Assembly (NCBI RefSeq): GCF_000934725.1 | Contig: NZ_JYNS01000020.1 | Span: 1 to 59,558, forward strand | Direction: 5' to 3' | Source: Methyloterricola oryzae | GTDB lineage: Bacteria > Pseudomonadota > Gammaproteobacteria > Methylococcales > Methylococcaceae | DNA length: 59,558 nucleotides | Shown: piece after piece, positions 29,080 to 37,317 of the stretch | Layout: each line of letters begins with the position of its first letter | How positions within the stretch are numbered: position 1 is the stretch's first letter | Notes under the pieces: generated by a model | What the model saw: only the letters and a program-made list of their open reading frames with translations | What the model was told of the DNA's origin: nothing | Databases searched by the model: none | Translations under genes and position numbers: made by a program

Positions 29080-29475
29080 ATGGCCAAAAGCCCACGAGCC
29101 AGGGGGCCTTGCATTGCCCTGATCATGTCCGGCATTCCCAAAGCCTTGTTGGAATTAGAACTGTTCGCCCAAGAGCGGGGGCTTCGCCGGGGCCCCTGTG
29201 CGACGGATCAACAACTCCAGGCAGCGGCGAATCAACAGGCGCTGCGCAATTGGGTGACGGCGCAACTGGCAACCGACTGTGAGGTCATTGCCTGAGATGA
29301 CATTGCCATGGGCGAGGCCGTGGTCATCGAAGCCGCTTTGCTCGCAACGCGTCGCAATCACCAACTGGCCGCCAAGCGGCTGGGATACGGACGCAACGAG
29401 CTGACCAGGAAGATCGAGACGATGACGCTGCCTGTAAGGTCGAAGCCGCAACTATTTTTACAGCACAGGTGGTGA
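29080..29475 (+). pseudogene. Remnant of an NtrC-like regulator C-terminus with in-frame stop
   Basis: The frame from 29080 reads to a TGA at 29293 and then continues in the same frame as a Fis-type helix-turn-helix: LAAKRLGYGRNELTRKI strongly resembles the E. coli NtrC C-terminus (EAARLLGWGRNTLTRKL). The receiver and AAA+ domains are missing. It is therefore a 3' relic of a sigma-54 activator gene trapped between the channel gene and kdpD. The relic ends seven bases before kdpD. Confidence 0.65.
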
Positions 29476-29482
29476 GCCCCTC

Positions 29483-32239
29483 ATGCAGATAGAACGCCCG
29501 GACCCGGATGAATTGCTGGCCAAGGTCGAACGGGAGACAGCGAAGGCGAAACGCGGCCGACTCAAGATTTTTTTCGGCGCCGCCGCAGGCGTGGGTAAAA
29601 CCTACGAGATGTTGCTGGCCGCCCGGGAGCGTCGGGCGGAGAACGCGGACATAGTCATCGGCCTGGTGGAAACCCATGGGCGCAAGGAAACCGCGGCCCT
29701 GCTGGAAGGTCTTGATGTGTTGCCTCCAATTCAGGTCCAGTACCGAGGCACCACCCTGCGCGAATTCGATCTGGATGCCGCCCTCAAGCGCAAGCCGTCC
29801 ATCATCGTGGTCGACGAATTGGCGCATAGCAATGCGCCCGGCTGTCGGCACCCGAAGCGGTGGCAGGACATCGAGGAGCTCCTGGATGCCGGTATTGACG
29901 TGTACACGGCGCTCAACGTCCAGCACCTGGAAAGTTTGAACGACGACATTGGTCAGATCTCCGGCATCCGAGTCTGGGAAACTGTGCCGGACACGGTGTT
30001 TGAGCGGGCGGATGAAGTCGAACTGGTGGACCTGCCTCCCGACGAACTGTTGATGCGCCTTAAGGAAGGCAAAGTCTATCTGCCACAACAGGCTCAGGAA
30101 GCCATCAACAATTTCTTCCGCAAGGGCAACCTGATTGCACTGCGAGAGCTGGCGCTCAGACAGACCGCCAACCGCGTCGATGCCCAGATGCTGGACTATC
30201 GCGAGGATCACGCGATCCGGGATGTGTGGCAAGTCAACGAACGCATCCTGGTGTGCGTCGGACCCAACGAATTGGCGGAGCGCCTGATCCGGGCCGGAAA
30301 GCGCTTCGCGACCGCGTTGCGTGCGGCGTGGCTCGTGGTCTATGTGGAAACACCGCAACTCGAGCGTTTGTCGGCCGAGAGGCGCGACGCGGTGCTGCGT
30401 GTGTTGCGCCAGGCCGAGCAACTGGGTGCCGAGAGCGTGACCCTAAGCGCGCCAGAGATGAGCAAGGCTATCATTCGCCTGGCACGCGAGAGGAACGTCA
30501 CTAAGATTGTGATAGGCAAGCCGTTCCGACGTGGCTGGCGGCGCTGGCTTCTGGGCTCCGTGGTCGACACCCTGATTAGTCAGGCGCACAACATCAATCT
30601 ATATCTGCTCGGCAGTCCGCAGGGGGAGGGAGGCAGTACCGAAAAAGAGCTGACCCTTTACCGCAAACGTGCGCTTCCGGGGCTCAGTAAACGTCTATCG
30701 CCGCGCAAGAAGAACTACTACCAGAGCTATGTCTGGGCCGTAGTGGTCACCTTGATCAGTACGCTTATCGCGCGCTTGATGCACAGCCGGTTTGAAGTGG
30801 CCAATCTGGTCATGGTGTTTCTGCTGGGTGTTGTGTTCACCGCCGCACGATTCGGACGAGGGCCTTCGATTCTGGCCTCCTTTCTCGGCGCGGCTATATT
30901 GGATTTTTTCTTTGTTACGCCGTATTTCAGCTTTTCCATTGCCGATACCCAATACCTGGTGACTTTAGCGGCCATGCTGATCATCGCCATCCTGATCAGC
31001 CATCTGATGGCCAATGTTCGCTCACAGGCCAAAGTGGCTGCGCATCGGGAACGTCGAGCGACCGTTCTCTATTCCATGAGCAAGGAGCTTGCAGCGAGTC
31101 AAAATGAGGAGGAAGTGGTGCAGGTTGCGGTGCGCCACATCCATGCCGAATTCAGTAGCCGCAACGTTATCCTGTTCCCGGACGTCCACGGCCGCATCGT
31201 TTATCCCAGCGAACGCCCGCTAACGGAATCGTTGCCTGGCGCGGACCTCAGCGTCGCGCAATGGGTGTTGGACCACAACGAACTGGCCGGGCAGGGAACG
31301 AATACGCTGCCGGGCGCCAACGCGGTCTATTTTCCCCTCAGCGGCTGGGACCGAGTCTTGGGCGTTTTGGCCTTGCAGCCCGTCAACCTGCGCCGTGTCT
31401 TCCTGCCCGAGCAGCGAAAACTGTTGGAAACCTTCATTCAGCAAATTGCCCAGGCCCTCACTCGTGTTCGCTTTGCCGAACAGGCCAAATCATCGCAACT
31501 GCAAATGGAAGCCGAACGGCTGCGAAATTCGCTGCTCAGCGCCATATCCCATGATCTCAGGACGCCGCTGGCCACCATCATGGGCTCGGCAAGTACATTG
31601 GCAGAGGGCGATGAACGCTTGAAGGCGGAGGAAAAAATCCAACTAAACCGGGACATCTTTGAGGAAGCGAAACGGATGTCTAGTCTGATCAACAACATCC
31701 TGGATATGGCGCGACTCGATTCCGGATCCGTCGAACTCAACCGCCAATGGTATCCGCTGGATGAGATCATTGGCAGCGTGCTGAGCCGGCTGGAAAAGCC
31801 ACTGCACGGGCGAACCGTGAAGGTTAAATTGCCGCCAGGCGTGACTATGGTATACATCGATGCCGTCATGATCGAACAGGTACTCGTCAACCTCTTGGAA
31901 AACGCAGTGCGTTACACGCCGGAAGACAGTCCCTTGGAAATTACGGCGGTCTCATCCCCCTTTGCGGTGGAGATCGCGGTAGCCGATCGAGGTCCCGGCA
32001 TTCCCAAGGGCAAAGAAGAGCAACTTTTCCAAAAGTTTTATCGGGTCCGACAAGAGGCCGCGCAAAGCGGGGTTGGACTGGGGCTTTCCATCTGCCGGGC
32101 CATCATTGAGGCCCATGGCGGTTGCATACAGGCGGAGAACAGGTCGTCCGGAGGGACTGTCTTTTCCTTTGTCCTGCCGATCGATCTGACGCCGCCGGTC
32201 ATGGAGCAGGAGGAACATCTGTACGCCGAAGGACACTGA
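29483..32239 (+). CDS. kdpD: KdpD, K+/turgor sensor histidine kinase
   Basis: A 918-residue protein with the full KdpD architecture: N-terminal KdpD domain with Walker A GAAAGVGKT (32-40), USP-like domain (about 250-385), four membrane segments (about 413-515), GAF-like region (530-670), HisKA with His690 in SHDLRTPLATIMG, and HATPase (NLLENAVRY, DRGPGIP, GVGLGLSI). It senses low K+ or osmotic stress, phosphorylates KdpE, and may bind c-di-AMP through the USP domain in some species. kdpE follows six bases after its stop. Confidence 0.97.
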   Translation: MQIERPDPDELLAKVERETAKAKRGRLKIFFGAAAGVGKTYEMLLAARERRAENADIVIGLVETHGRKETAALLEGLDVLPPIQVQYRGTTLREFDLDAALKRKPSIIVVDELAHSNAPGCRHPKRWQDIEELLDAGIDVYTALNVQHLESLNDDIGQISGIRVWETVPDTVFERADEVELVDLPPDELLMRLKEGKVYLPQQAQEAINNFFRKGNLIALRELALRQTANRVDAQMLDYREDHAIRDVWQVNERILVCVGPNELAERLIRAGKRFATALRAAWLVVYVETPQLERLSAERRDAVLRVLRQAEQLGAESVTLSAPEMSKAIIRLARERNVTKIVIGKPFRRGWRRWLLGSVVDTLISQAHNINLYLLGSPQGEGGSTEKELTLYRKRALPGLSKRLSPRKKNYYQSYVWAVVVTLISTLIARLMHSRFEVANLVMVFLLGVVFTAARFGRGPSILASFLGAAILDFFFVTPYFSFSIADTQYLVTLAAMLIIAILISHLMANVRSQAKVAAHRERRATVLYSMSKELAASQNEEEVVQVAVRHIHAEFSSRNVILFPDVHGRIVYPSERPLTESLPGADLSVAQWVLDHNELAGQGTNTLPGANAVYFPLSGWDRVLGVLALQPVNLRRVFLPEQRKLLETFIQQIAQALTRVRFAEQAKSSQLQMEAERLRNSLLSAISHDLRTPLATIMGSASTLAEGDERLKAEEKIQLNRDIFEEAKRMSSLINNILDMARLDSGSVELNRQWYPLDEIIGSVLSRLEKPLHGRTVKVKLPPGVTMVYIDAVMIEQVLVNLLENAVRYTPEDSPLEITAVSSPFAVEIAVADRGPGIPKGKEEQLFQKFYRVRQEAAQSGVGLGLSICRAIIEAHGGCIQAENRSSGGTVFSFVLPIDLTPPVMEQEEHLYAEGH

Positions 32240-32245
32240 TCCGAC

Positions 32246-32944
32246 ATGTCGAGTCAGGAGCCTGTAATCGTCGTCATTGAGGACGACCCGCCCATTCGCC
32301 GCTTTTTGCGTACCGGCCTCGGTTCTCATGGCTTCAAGGTGTTCGAGGCGGATACCGGGCAGCGCGGTATTATTGAGGCCGATACGCGCAAACCCGATTT
32401 GATCATCCTTGACCTGGGGCTTCCTGACATGGACGGCATCACCGTAGTCAAGGCCGTGCGCGAGTGGTCGCAGACGCCAATCCTCATCCTGTCCGCGCGT
32501 GATGCCGAACAGCAGAAGATCGACACCTTGGACGCTGGTGCCGACGACTATCTAACCAAGCCCTTTAGTCTCGGCGAATTGTTGGCAAGAATCCGGGTTG
32601 CGCTCAGACATGCGTCGAGAACGCCCGGTAATGACCCATCCGGAATTTTCGTCGCTGGCGACCTGAAAGTGGATCTACAAAATCGTAGGGTATATCTCAA
32701 GGATCAGGAGGTAACACTTACACCCATCCAGTATCGTCTGCTTTCGGTCCTGGTCAAACATGCCGGCAAAGTGTTGACCCATCATCAGCTCGTCACGGAG
32801 GTGTGGGGGCCTAGCCACGGGGATTGCCTGCATTATCCGAAGATATACATGAGCCAGCTGCGGCAGAAGTTGGAAGAAGACCCCGCCCATCCTCAACACT
32901 TGGTGACGGTCTCCGGGATTGGCTATCGGCTCAAAAGCGACTAG
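32246..32944 (+). CDS. kdpE: KdpE, OmpR-type response regulator
   Basis: A 232-residue protein. The receiver domain has the acidic pair IEDD (12-14), phospho-acceptor Asp56 in LDLGLPD and Lys in LTKPF near 109. The winged-helix DNA-binding domain covers about 130-232 (LTPIQYRLL, VTVSGIGYRL). It activates kdpFABC by binding T-rich sites, of which this window shows three candidates. It is last in the kdp cluster; no clear terminator follows. Confidence 0.97.
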   Translation: MSSQEPVIVVIEDDPPIRRFLRTGLGSHGFKVFEADTGQRGIIEADTRKPDLIILDLGLPDMDGITVVKAVREWSQTPILILSARDAEQQKIDTLDAGADDYLTKPFSLGELLARIRVALRHASRTPGNDPSGIFVAGDLKVDLQNRRVYLKDQEVTLTPIQYRLLSVLVKHAGKVLTHHQLVTEVWGPSHGDCLHYPKIYMSQLRQKLEEDPAHPQHLVTVSGIGYRLKSD

Positions 32945-33007
32945 CGTGATTTGTGCAAAGAAAAAACAGAGCGGTAAAATATTACCAGCATCTTACCACA
33001 GCTTTAA

Positions 33008-33031
33008 AAATCTTTACCGCTAATTTATCGC
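33008..33031 (+). promoter_or_regulatory. Candidate KdpE box upstream of the 33077 gene
   Basis: AAATCTTTACCGCTAATTTA, followed by TCGC, aligns without gaps to the kdp box at 23388 (19 of 24 positions). A palindrome GGTAAAATATTACC lies 20 bases upstream at 32973-32986. The element ends 45 bases before the start codon, a fitting distance for a promoter. Confidence 0.5.
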
Positions 33032-33076
33032 TGCCGTAATAGACTGTCTCCGCTTTCACTACAGCGAGACAAATCA

Positions 33077-33433
33077 ATGGCGCAGCAAGCTTATTTTGGG
33101 ATTGACAGTGACGATGACAATACCTGGGTACTCGCCCAATGTCTGGATGGAAAAACCATTCTGGTGCAGCGATTCCGGAATACAAACGATGGGTTGGATT
33201 CGCTGAAAAGATTCATCAGAGATAAATCCGGACGACCTAGGCTCTGCATAAAACTGACCAATAAATCCACGCTTGATTTCCTGAAATACCTTAGCGCCAT
33301 TCCCGATATAGAAGTCATCTTCGTCAATGAGGTCGGCTTCCGGCAGTATCAACTGAGCATGACCCATCACGCCTCATCATCCAAATCGTTCCGTGCTGAA
33401 CTCCTGGCACACTGTGCCGAACGCATGATTTGA
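33077..33433 (+). CDS. Small protein resembling the N-terminal RNase H-like part of IS110 transposases, catalytically degenerate
   Basis: A 118-residue protein. The layout (YFGIDSDDDNTWVLAQ strand, RFRNTNDGLDSLKRFI helix, a hydrophobic strand, then a helix ending in FRAELLAHCAERM) follows the DEDD N-terminal domain of IS110-type transposases. After the first Asp, however, the usual acidic positions are replaced (CIKLTN instead of an MEATG-like motif, Ser-rich instead of KTD). No C-terminal transposase domain is present. The candidate KdpE box upstream suggests a gene put to use in K+ stress. The resemblance is by eye only; the protein may simply be a novel small fold. Confidence 0.55.
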   Translation: MAQQAYFGIDSDDDNTWVLAQCLDGKTILVQRFRNTNDGLDSLKRFIRDKSGRPRLCIKLTNKSTLDFLKYLSAIPDIEVIFVNEVGFRQYQLSMTHHASSSKSFRAELLAHCAERMI

Positions 33434-33531
33434 AACTGCGTCGGCATTCAAACGTTTTCTAAGACCGGTGTATTCCCGGCAAAAGCAAGACCGGAATTTT
33501 CCGATTCGATAAATTCCGAGGGAGCAAACCC

Positions 33532-33885
33532 ATGGTACGCGCCTTCTTGACGCCAGCGGTGATGGCGTCTGTGGGATTTTCATCGCCTTCCAATGCCGTC
33601 CATCTGACTGCTTGCGGAGAGGCGTCGTATTACGAAGGACGCACAACGGCCAGTGGCGTTTTGGCTGGAGCTGGCCGAGCCGCCCATCGGTCGTTGCCTT
33701 TTGGGACGCGACTCAATGTCACGGATCTCGACACGGGGCGTTCAACGATCGTCACGGTAGCTGATCGTGGGCCATTTGTCGGCGGCCGCATCATCGATCT
33801 CAATCCCAGAGATTTTGCGGCTCTGCGTCAGTTGCGACATGGCATCGCCCGGGTGTGTGTGGCGGTCGTCAGCGGCGCCTCCTGA
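33532..33885 (+). CDS. RlpA-like double-psi beta-barrel protein
   Basis: A 117-residue protein with a short signal-like N-terminus (AFLTPAVMASVGFSS) and a DPBB domain carrying the RlpA signature: GEASYYEGRTTASG, AAHRSLPFGT and VADRGPFVGGRIIDL, including the conserved Asp of DRGPF. RlpA proteins are septal lytic transglycosylases acting on naked glycan. This copy lacks a SPOR domain and a clear lipobox, so it is a minimal periplasmic version. It lies 17 bases upstream of the marC-like gene. Confidence 0.85.
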   Translation: MVRAFLTPAVMASVGFSSPSNAVHLTACGEASYYEGRTTASGVLAGAGRAAHRSLPFGTRLNVTDLDTGRSTIVTVADRGPFVGGRIIDLNPRDFAALRQLRHGIARVCVAVVSGAS

Positions 33886-33902
33886 TTTCCAATCGCTACT
33901 CA

Positions 33903-34547
33903 ATGATCGACTGGGGCGAATACGCAAAGCGATTGGCTGGATCGATGTCCATCGTCGATCCGGTTGGCGCCATCCCCGTTTTCCTTTATCTGACGGTGAG
34001 CCGATCGCCGGAAGTGCGCCGACGCATCGCATTCAATTGCGCATCGGCGGTCAGCCTGGTTTTGCTTGGGGCGCTCCTTGCGGGTGAACACGTGTTGTGC
34101 TTGTTCAGCATCAGCGTGCCGGCATTCCAGATAGCCGGCGGGGTGCTGATCATGACGATGGGCACATCGATGCTGCATGCGTCGCCAGACCGGTCGCGGC
34201 ACACGCCGCAAGAACGCCTGCTGTCCTACGACAAGGCGTCCATCGCCGTGGTGCCTCTGGGAATTCTACTGTTGGGCGGTCCCGGCGCGATGAGCGCCAT
34301 CATCGTCTATGCACACGAGAAATGCTCTTGCTGGCAGCATTACCTGTTGGTCAGTTTGGCCATTGGCACTGTAGCCGTTGCAGTGCTGGCGGCACTTTGG
34401 ATGGCGCCTATGATCGCTTCGAAACTAGGCAAGACCGGCGTTAACGTGATTACGCGCGTCATGGGCTTGATCACCTTTTCCATTGCGGTGGAATGCATCG
34501 CAAAAGGATTGACCGAACTGTTTCCCGCTCTGGGAAAACCCGCCTGA
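33903..34547 (+). CDS. MarC-family integral membrane protein
   Basis: A 214-residue protein with about six membrane segments and the MarC/YchE pattern: IVDPVGAIPVFL near 18-29, an F/V-rich second helix, GGVLIMTMG, a central VPLGILLLGGPGAMS that mirrors the first DPxGxxP-type motif, and a C-terminal TRVMGLITFSIAVE. The start at 33903 was chosen because the upstream extension of the frame overlaps the rlpA-like gene and is not hydrophobic. The function of the family remains unclear. Confidence 0.88.
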   Translation: MIDWGEYAKRLAGSMSIVDPVGAIPVFLYLTVSRSPEVRRRIAFNCASAVSLVLLGALLAGEHVLCLFSISVPAFQIAGGVLIMTMGTSMLHASPDRSRHTPQERLLSYDKASIAVVPLGILLLGGPGAMSAIIVYAHEKCSCWQHYLLVSLAIGTVAVAVLAALWMAPMIASKLGKTGVNVITRVMGLITFSIAVECIAKGLTELFPALGKPA

Positions 34548-34580
34548 ATGTAACAAGGCTCACACATTTACTGATCACTG

Positions 34581-35459
34581 ATGAACACGATAAAAGGCAG
34601 CATTGTCGCGCTGGTGACTCCGATGACCACAACCGGCGCGCTCGATCTTGAGTGTCTGGATCGGCTAATTGATTTCCAGCTTGAGCAGGGAACGGATGCC
34701 ATCGCGGTGAATGGAACGACGGGCGAGGCCGCAACGCTGGACGTCCACGAATCGCTGGAGGTCATTGGCAGAACCGTAAAGCGTGTGGCCGGGCGCGTTC
34801 CGGTGATCGCGGGAACAGGCACCAATTCGACGACTAAGACGATCGCTCTGACCAAGCGCGCCAGGGATATCGGCGCGGACGCTTGTCTTCTACTGACTGC
34901 CTATTAAATCAAACCCACGCAAGAAGGTCTTTATCGTCACTTCATGGCAGTCGCAGAAGCCGTGGACATCCCACAGATTCTCTACAACGTACCGGCGCGG
35001 ACCGCCTGTGACTTGCTGCCGGAGACCGTAGCGCGGCTGTCTACCATGCCACGAATCATTGGCATCAAAGAAGCCAGTGGCAGCCTGCCGCGCATGAAAG
35101 AACTGGCAGACTCCTGCCGTCCCGGTTTTCTCTACTACTCAGGTGATGACATCACCGCGCGCGAGGCCTGTCTGTTGGGGGCAACAGGCGTGTTCTCGGT
35201 AACTGCAAACATTGCTCCACGGTTGGTGCATCGGATGTGTTCGGCCGCCGCAGCCGGTGAAAGAGCAAACGCGATGGCCATCCACGAGCATCTAATCCCT
35301 CTTCATCACGCGTTATTCGTCGAATCGAACCCTATTCCCGTCAAATGGGCACTGCACGAAATGGGCCTCATCCAGCCAGGCATTCGGTTACCGTTAACCT
35401 GGCTTTCGGAACAATATCAGGGCCCATTACGACGTGCCTTGCAGCAGGCAGGAAACTGA
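34581..35459 (+). pseudogene. dapA: dapA (4-hydroxy-tetrahydrodipicolinate synthase) with nonsense codon at the catalytic Tyr107 position
   Basis: Both halves match DapA in the same frame. The first half has GSIVALVTPM, NGTTGEAATL (Thr44/45 equivalents) and PVIAGTGTNS. The second half has KPTQEGLYRHF, QILYNVPARTACDLLPETV (Tyr133 and Arg138), GIKEASG (Schiff-base Lys161) and SVTANIAPRL. Where the family has PYYNKP, this gene reads Ala-Tyr-stop-Ile-Lys-Pro: TAA (34905-34907) stands exactly at the Tyr107 codon of E. coli DapA, a member of the catalytic triad. The remaining sequence is well preserved, so the break is recent or a sequencing error. The second half could start at ATG 34944 but would lack half the barrel. 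Confidence 0.88.
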
Positions 35460-35515
35460 CAACGTTAGGTATTCGGCGATAACCAAGAGGCTTTTCAGAT
35501 GAATTGATAGCCCCA

Positions 35516-35566
35516 AAATTTTTACTGTTTTTTTAAAGTTACGCCCAAGATTCTTACGGACATTTT
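35516..35566 (+). promoter_or_regulatory. Candidate KdpE promoter upstream of the 35672 gene
   Basis: AAATTTTTACTGTTTTTTTA, then 14 bases, then ATTCTTACGGACATTTT. This reproduces both halves of the kdp promoter block at 23388-23437 with the same internal spacing. It lies about 105 bases before the next start codon. Confidence 0.65.
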
Positions 35567-35671
35567 ACCAGTGACTTATTAACATTCTTCAATGGCAATA
35601 CATAACTTGCTTTTATAAGTACTCGTAAAGCCATTGTTTGTACCATTCACATTCGTAAGTGGCCGTAGCAA

Positions 35672-35989
35672 ATGAACATAAACTACTTTGTATGGGAGAA
35701 GGATGGGCACCCGAAGGTTTGGTCCGTGGTCGAAGGAAAAGCCCAGGCTCTTGGTGAGTTTACTGAGAAACTGGAAAGTATTCAATATGAAAAGCCCACT
35801 GATGAACAACTGAGGGCGGAACTGGATATGGTCGGTTGGTGTGAAGATCAGGCGCAGCTATTACCAGATTATTGGCGTTTTGCAAAAAAACATGAAATCG
35901 GGATAATCAGGCAACTGCTTTCAGTGCGAATACATTCGAAGCTGTCTAACGGCAGACGGAAGAAATTCAGTTTCACCATGGCGGTCTGA
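35672..35989 (+). CDS. Hypothetical protein downstream of a kdp-type promoter
   Basis: A 105-residue soluble, charged protein beginning MNINYFVWEKDGHPKVWSVV. It has no signal peptide or membrane segment and I do not recognise a family. The base composition is AT-richer than the surroundings. The upstream block matching the kdp promoter suggests that it is induced by K+ limitation. The next gene follows after 19 bases, probably in the same transcript. Confidence 0.6.
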   Translation: MNINYFVWEKDGHPKVWSVVEGKAQALGEFTEKLESIQYEKPTDEQLRAELDMVGWCEDQAQLLPDYWRFAKKHEIGIIRQLLSVRIHSKLSNGRRKKFSFTMAV

Positions 35990-36008
35990 ATTAGACCAGG
36001 ATATTGAA

Positions 36009-36314
36009 ATGATCAATAACTGGAAAATGGCAGGTTGCTGCGCCATGCTGCTTATTGCAAACCTGCGTACACAGGTTCTGGCAGATACTGAACATCTCGG
36101 TCAGTATGCGCTTCCACAAGATAAAACAATTATGGCTGTATGCAGGCAAGCTGCATTGGCAGAACATCCTGGGGTAATTCAGCAGGTTGAAGTCCGTAAC
36201 ACCATTGATGGCTTTCGATATTATTTCTATATCAGAGCACGCGATAGGACCACGTGGACAGTCATCTGCGACGGCGGAAGCCGAAAAATCATACGAGTTC
36301 AATATCAGGAATAG
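36009..36314 (+). CDS. Small secreted hypothetical protein
   Basis: A 101-residue protein with a signal peptide (hydrophobic AGCCAMLLIANL, LA cleavage near residue 25). The mature part is a small mixed domain with a repeated strand pattern (VIQQVEVRNTIDGFRYYFYI, WTVICDGGSRKIIRVQ), somewhat like a PepSY-type domain, though this is weak. It is probably periplasmic and co-transcribed with the previous gene under the kdp-like promoter. Confidence 0.6.
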   Translation: MINNWKMAGCCAMLLIANLRTQVLADTEHLGQYALPQDKTIMAVCRQAALAEHPGVIQQVEVRNTIDGFRYYFYIRARDRTTWTVICDGGSRKIIRVQYQE

Positions 36315-36672
36315 CATACTGCTCTTGTATACGCTCTGAAGTTGAATCAAAGGCAGCTGCGTAGAGGTCAGCTTTTTGGGTGGAACAGCCATTCCAACGA
36401 CCAACTTACTGATAGCTCGACAGACCGAAAGTGGCCGAGACCGGCCTGTCGCCGTCAGGTAGGTGCATTCTTGTGGTACAGCAAAGTTCGAAATGCTTTG
36501 CGCCATTCGAGTGGTTGACTGGCAGTGGATTCATCTCTCTCAAAAGCTGCGTGACCAGATTGTGACGACGCCCAGGCATCTTCGGCGTATTTAGGTCACG
36601 TCTAGTCACGTTTGCGCGGTTGATGTGCTTTTAAGTGATTGAATTTAATTGCTTCATCTACGGGTAAAGGCC
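36315..36672 (+). other. Gene-free stretch inside the element edge
   Basis: About 360 bases with no supportable ORF. It ends at the tRNA fragment. If an integrated element lies to the left, this is its right end; no integrase gene is visible here. Confidence 0.4.
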
Positions 36673-36717
36673 CTCATAATCCCTTGGTCCAAGGTTCAAG
36701 TCCTTGAGGGCCCACCA
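36673..36717 (+). other. 3' portion of tRNA-Ile2(CAU): probable attachment site (attR-like)
   Basis: The sequence from CTCATAA (anticodon loop) through the T-arm (GGTTCAAGTCC) to AGGGCCCACCA matches the 3' half of E. coli tRNA-Ile2 (ileX type). The 5' half is missing: the anticodon stem breaks exactly at the loop, and no acceptor or D-arm precedes it. A native-looking terminator follows. This is what integration by a tyrosine recombinase crossing over in an anticodon loop leaves at the distal end of an island. Confidence 0.75.
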
Positions 36718-36727
36718 TGTAAATCAG

Positions 36728-36760
36728 AGGCTTGTCTGCATCCGCAGGCAAGCCTTTTTT
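36728..36760 (+). terminator. Rho-independent terminator after the tRNA fragment
   Basis: A 12-pair stem, AGGCTTGTCTGC with GCAGGCAAGCCT, around an ATCC loop, followed by a T run. It is presumably the original terminator of the tRNA-Ile2 gene. Confidence 0.85.
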
Positions 36761-37317
36761 GGTGGTAGACATATAGTAGACGTTGCACAGGTCACATAAC
36801 CTGCGTGTTTTATTCGGATGTCTCGGTTAAGAATGGCTGAGCTGCTGAAATTTATGGCTGGAAATGTCGGTCCTTTGTTCAGCTTAAACGGTCATTTGCT
36901 TGGCATGAAACTGACCGTTCACAAATGGCAGCTTTCTTCGAATTCTAAAGCCGTAGACTGACGGAACCGGCCACAAGCGGGCATCTACGCCGTATGGCGA
37001 TTAGCAATTTGAACGACCGGAAAACTTAGAAAGCAGCCATTCCTGAACGACATGTATTGATTCGGGTCGACAACTGGAAAGGTATAAGGTTTGACGACAA
37101 AGCCAGGCTGCAAGCGGCAGCTACTTGGGTGCCGTGGCCATTCGTATGGTTAACCGGCAGCCAGGCTGGATGCCTGCTTATCGCCGGTTGCTGCATTCCA
37201 TGTCGATTTCCGCATTGCTGCCATTCAAAAGAAGTTCGAGGCAGAGCTGTATTGAAAGGCTCAGGTATGGCGGCAAGGTGATTAGTGAATGCCGATTGGG
37301 ACGGGAGTGATCGCAAT
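36761..37317 (+). other. Gene-free stretch right of the attachment site
   Basis: About 560 bases with short frames only. The sequence has the look of decayed coding or dispersed-repeat material, but I could not align it convincingly to the three repeat copies in the window. It ends at the stop of the slipin gene. Confidence 0.35.

Noticed and set aside
36830-37020. Possible fourth copy of the dispersed repeat
   Set aside because: Scattered short matches only; I could not align it over more than about 15 bases.
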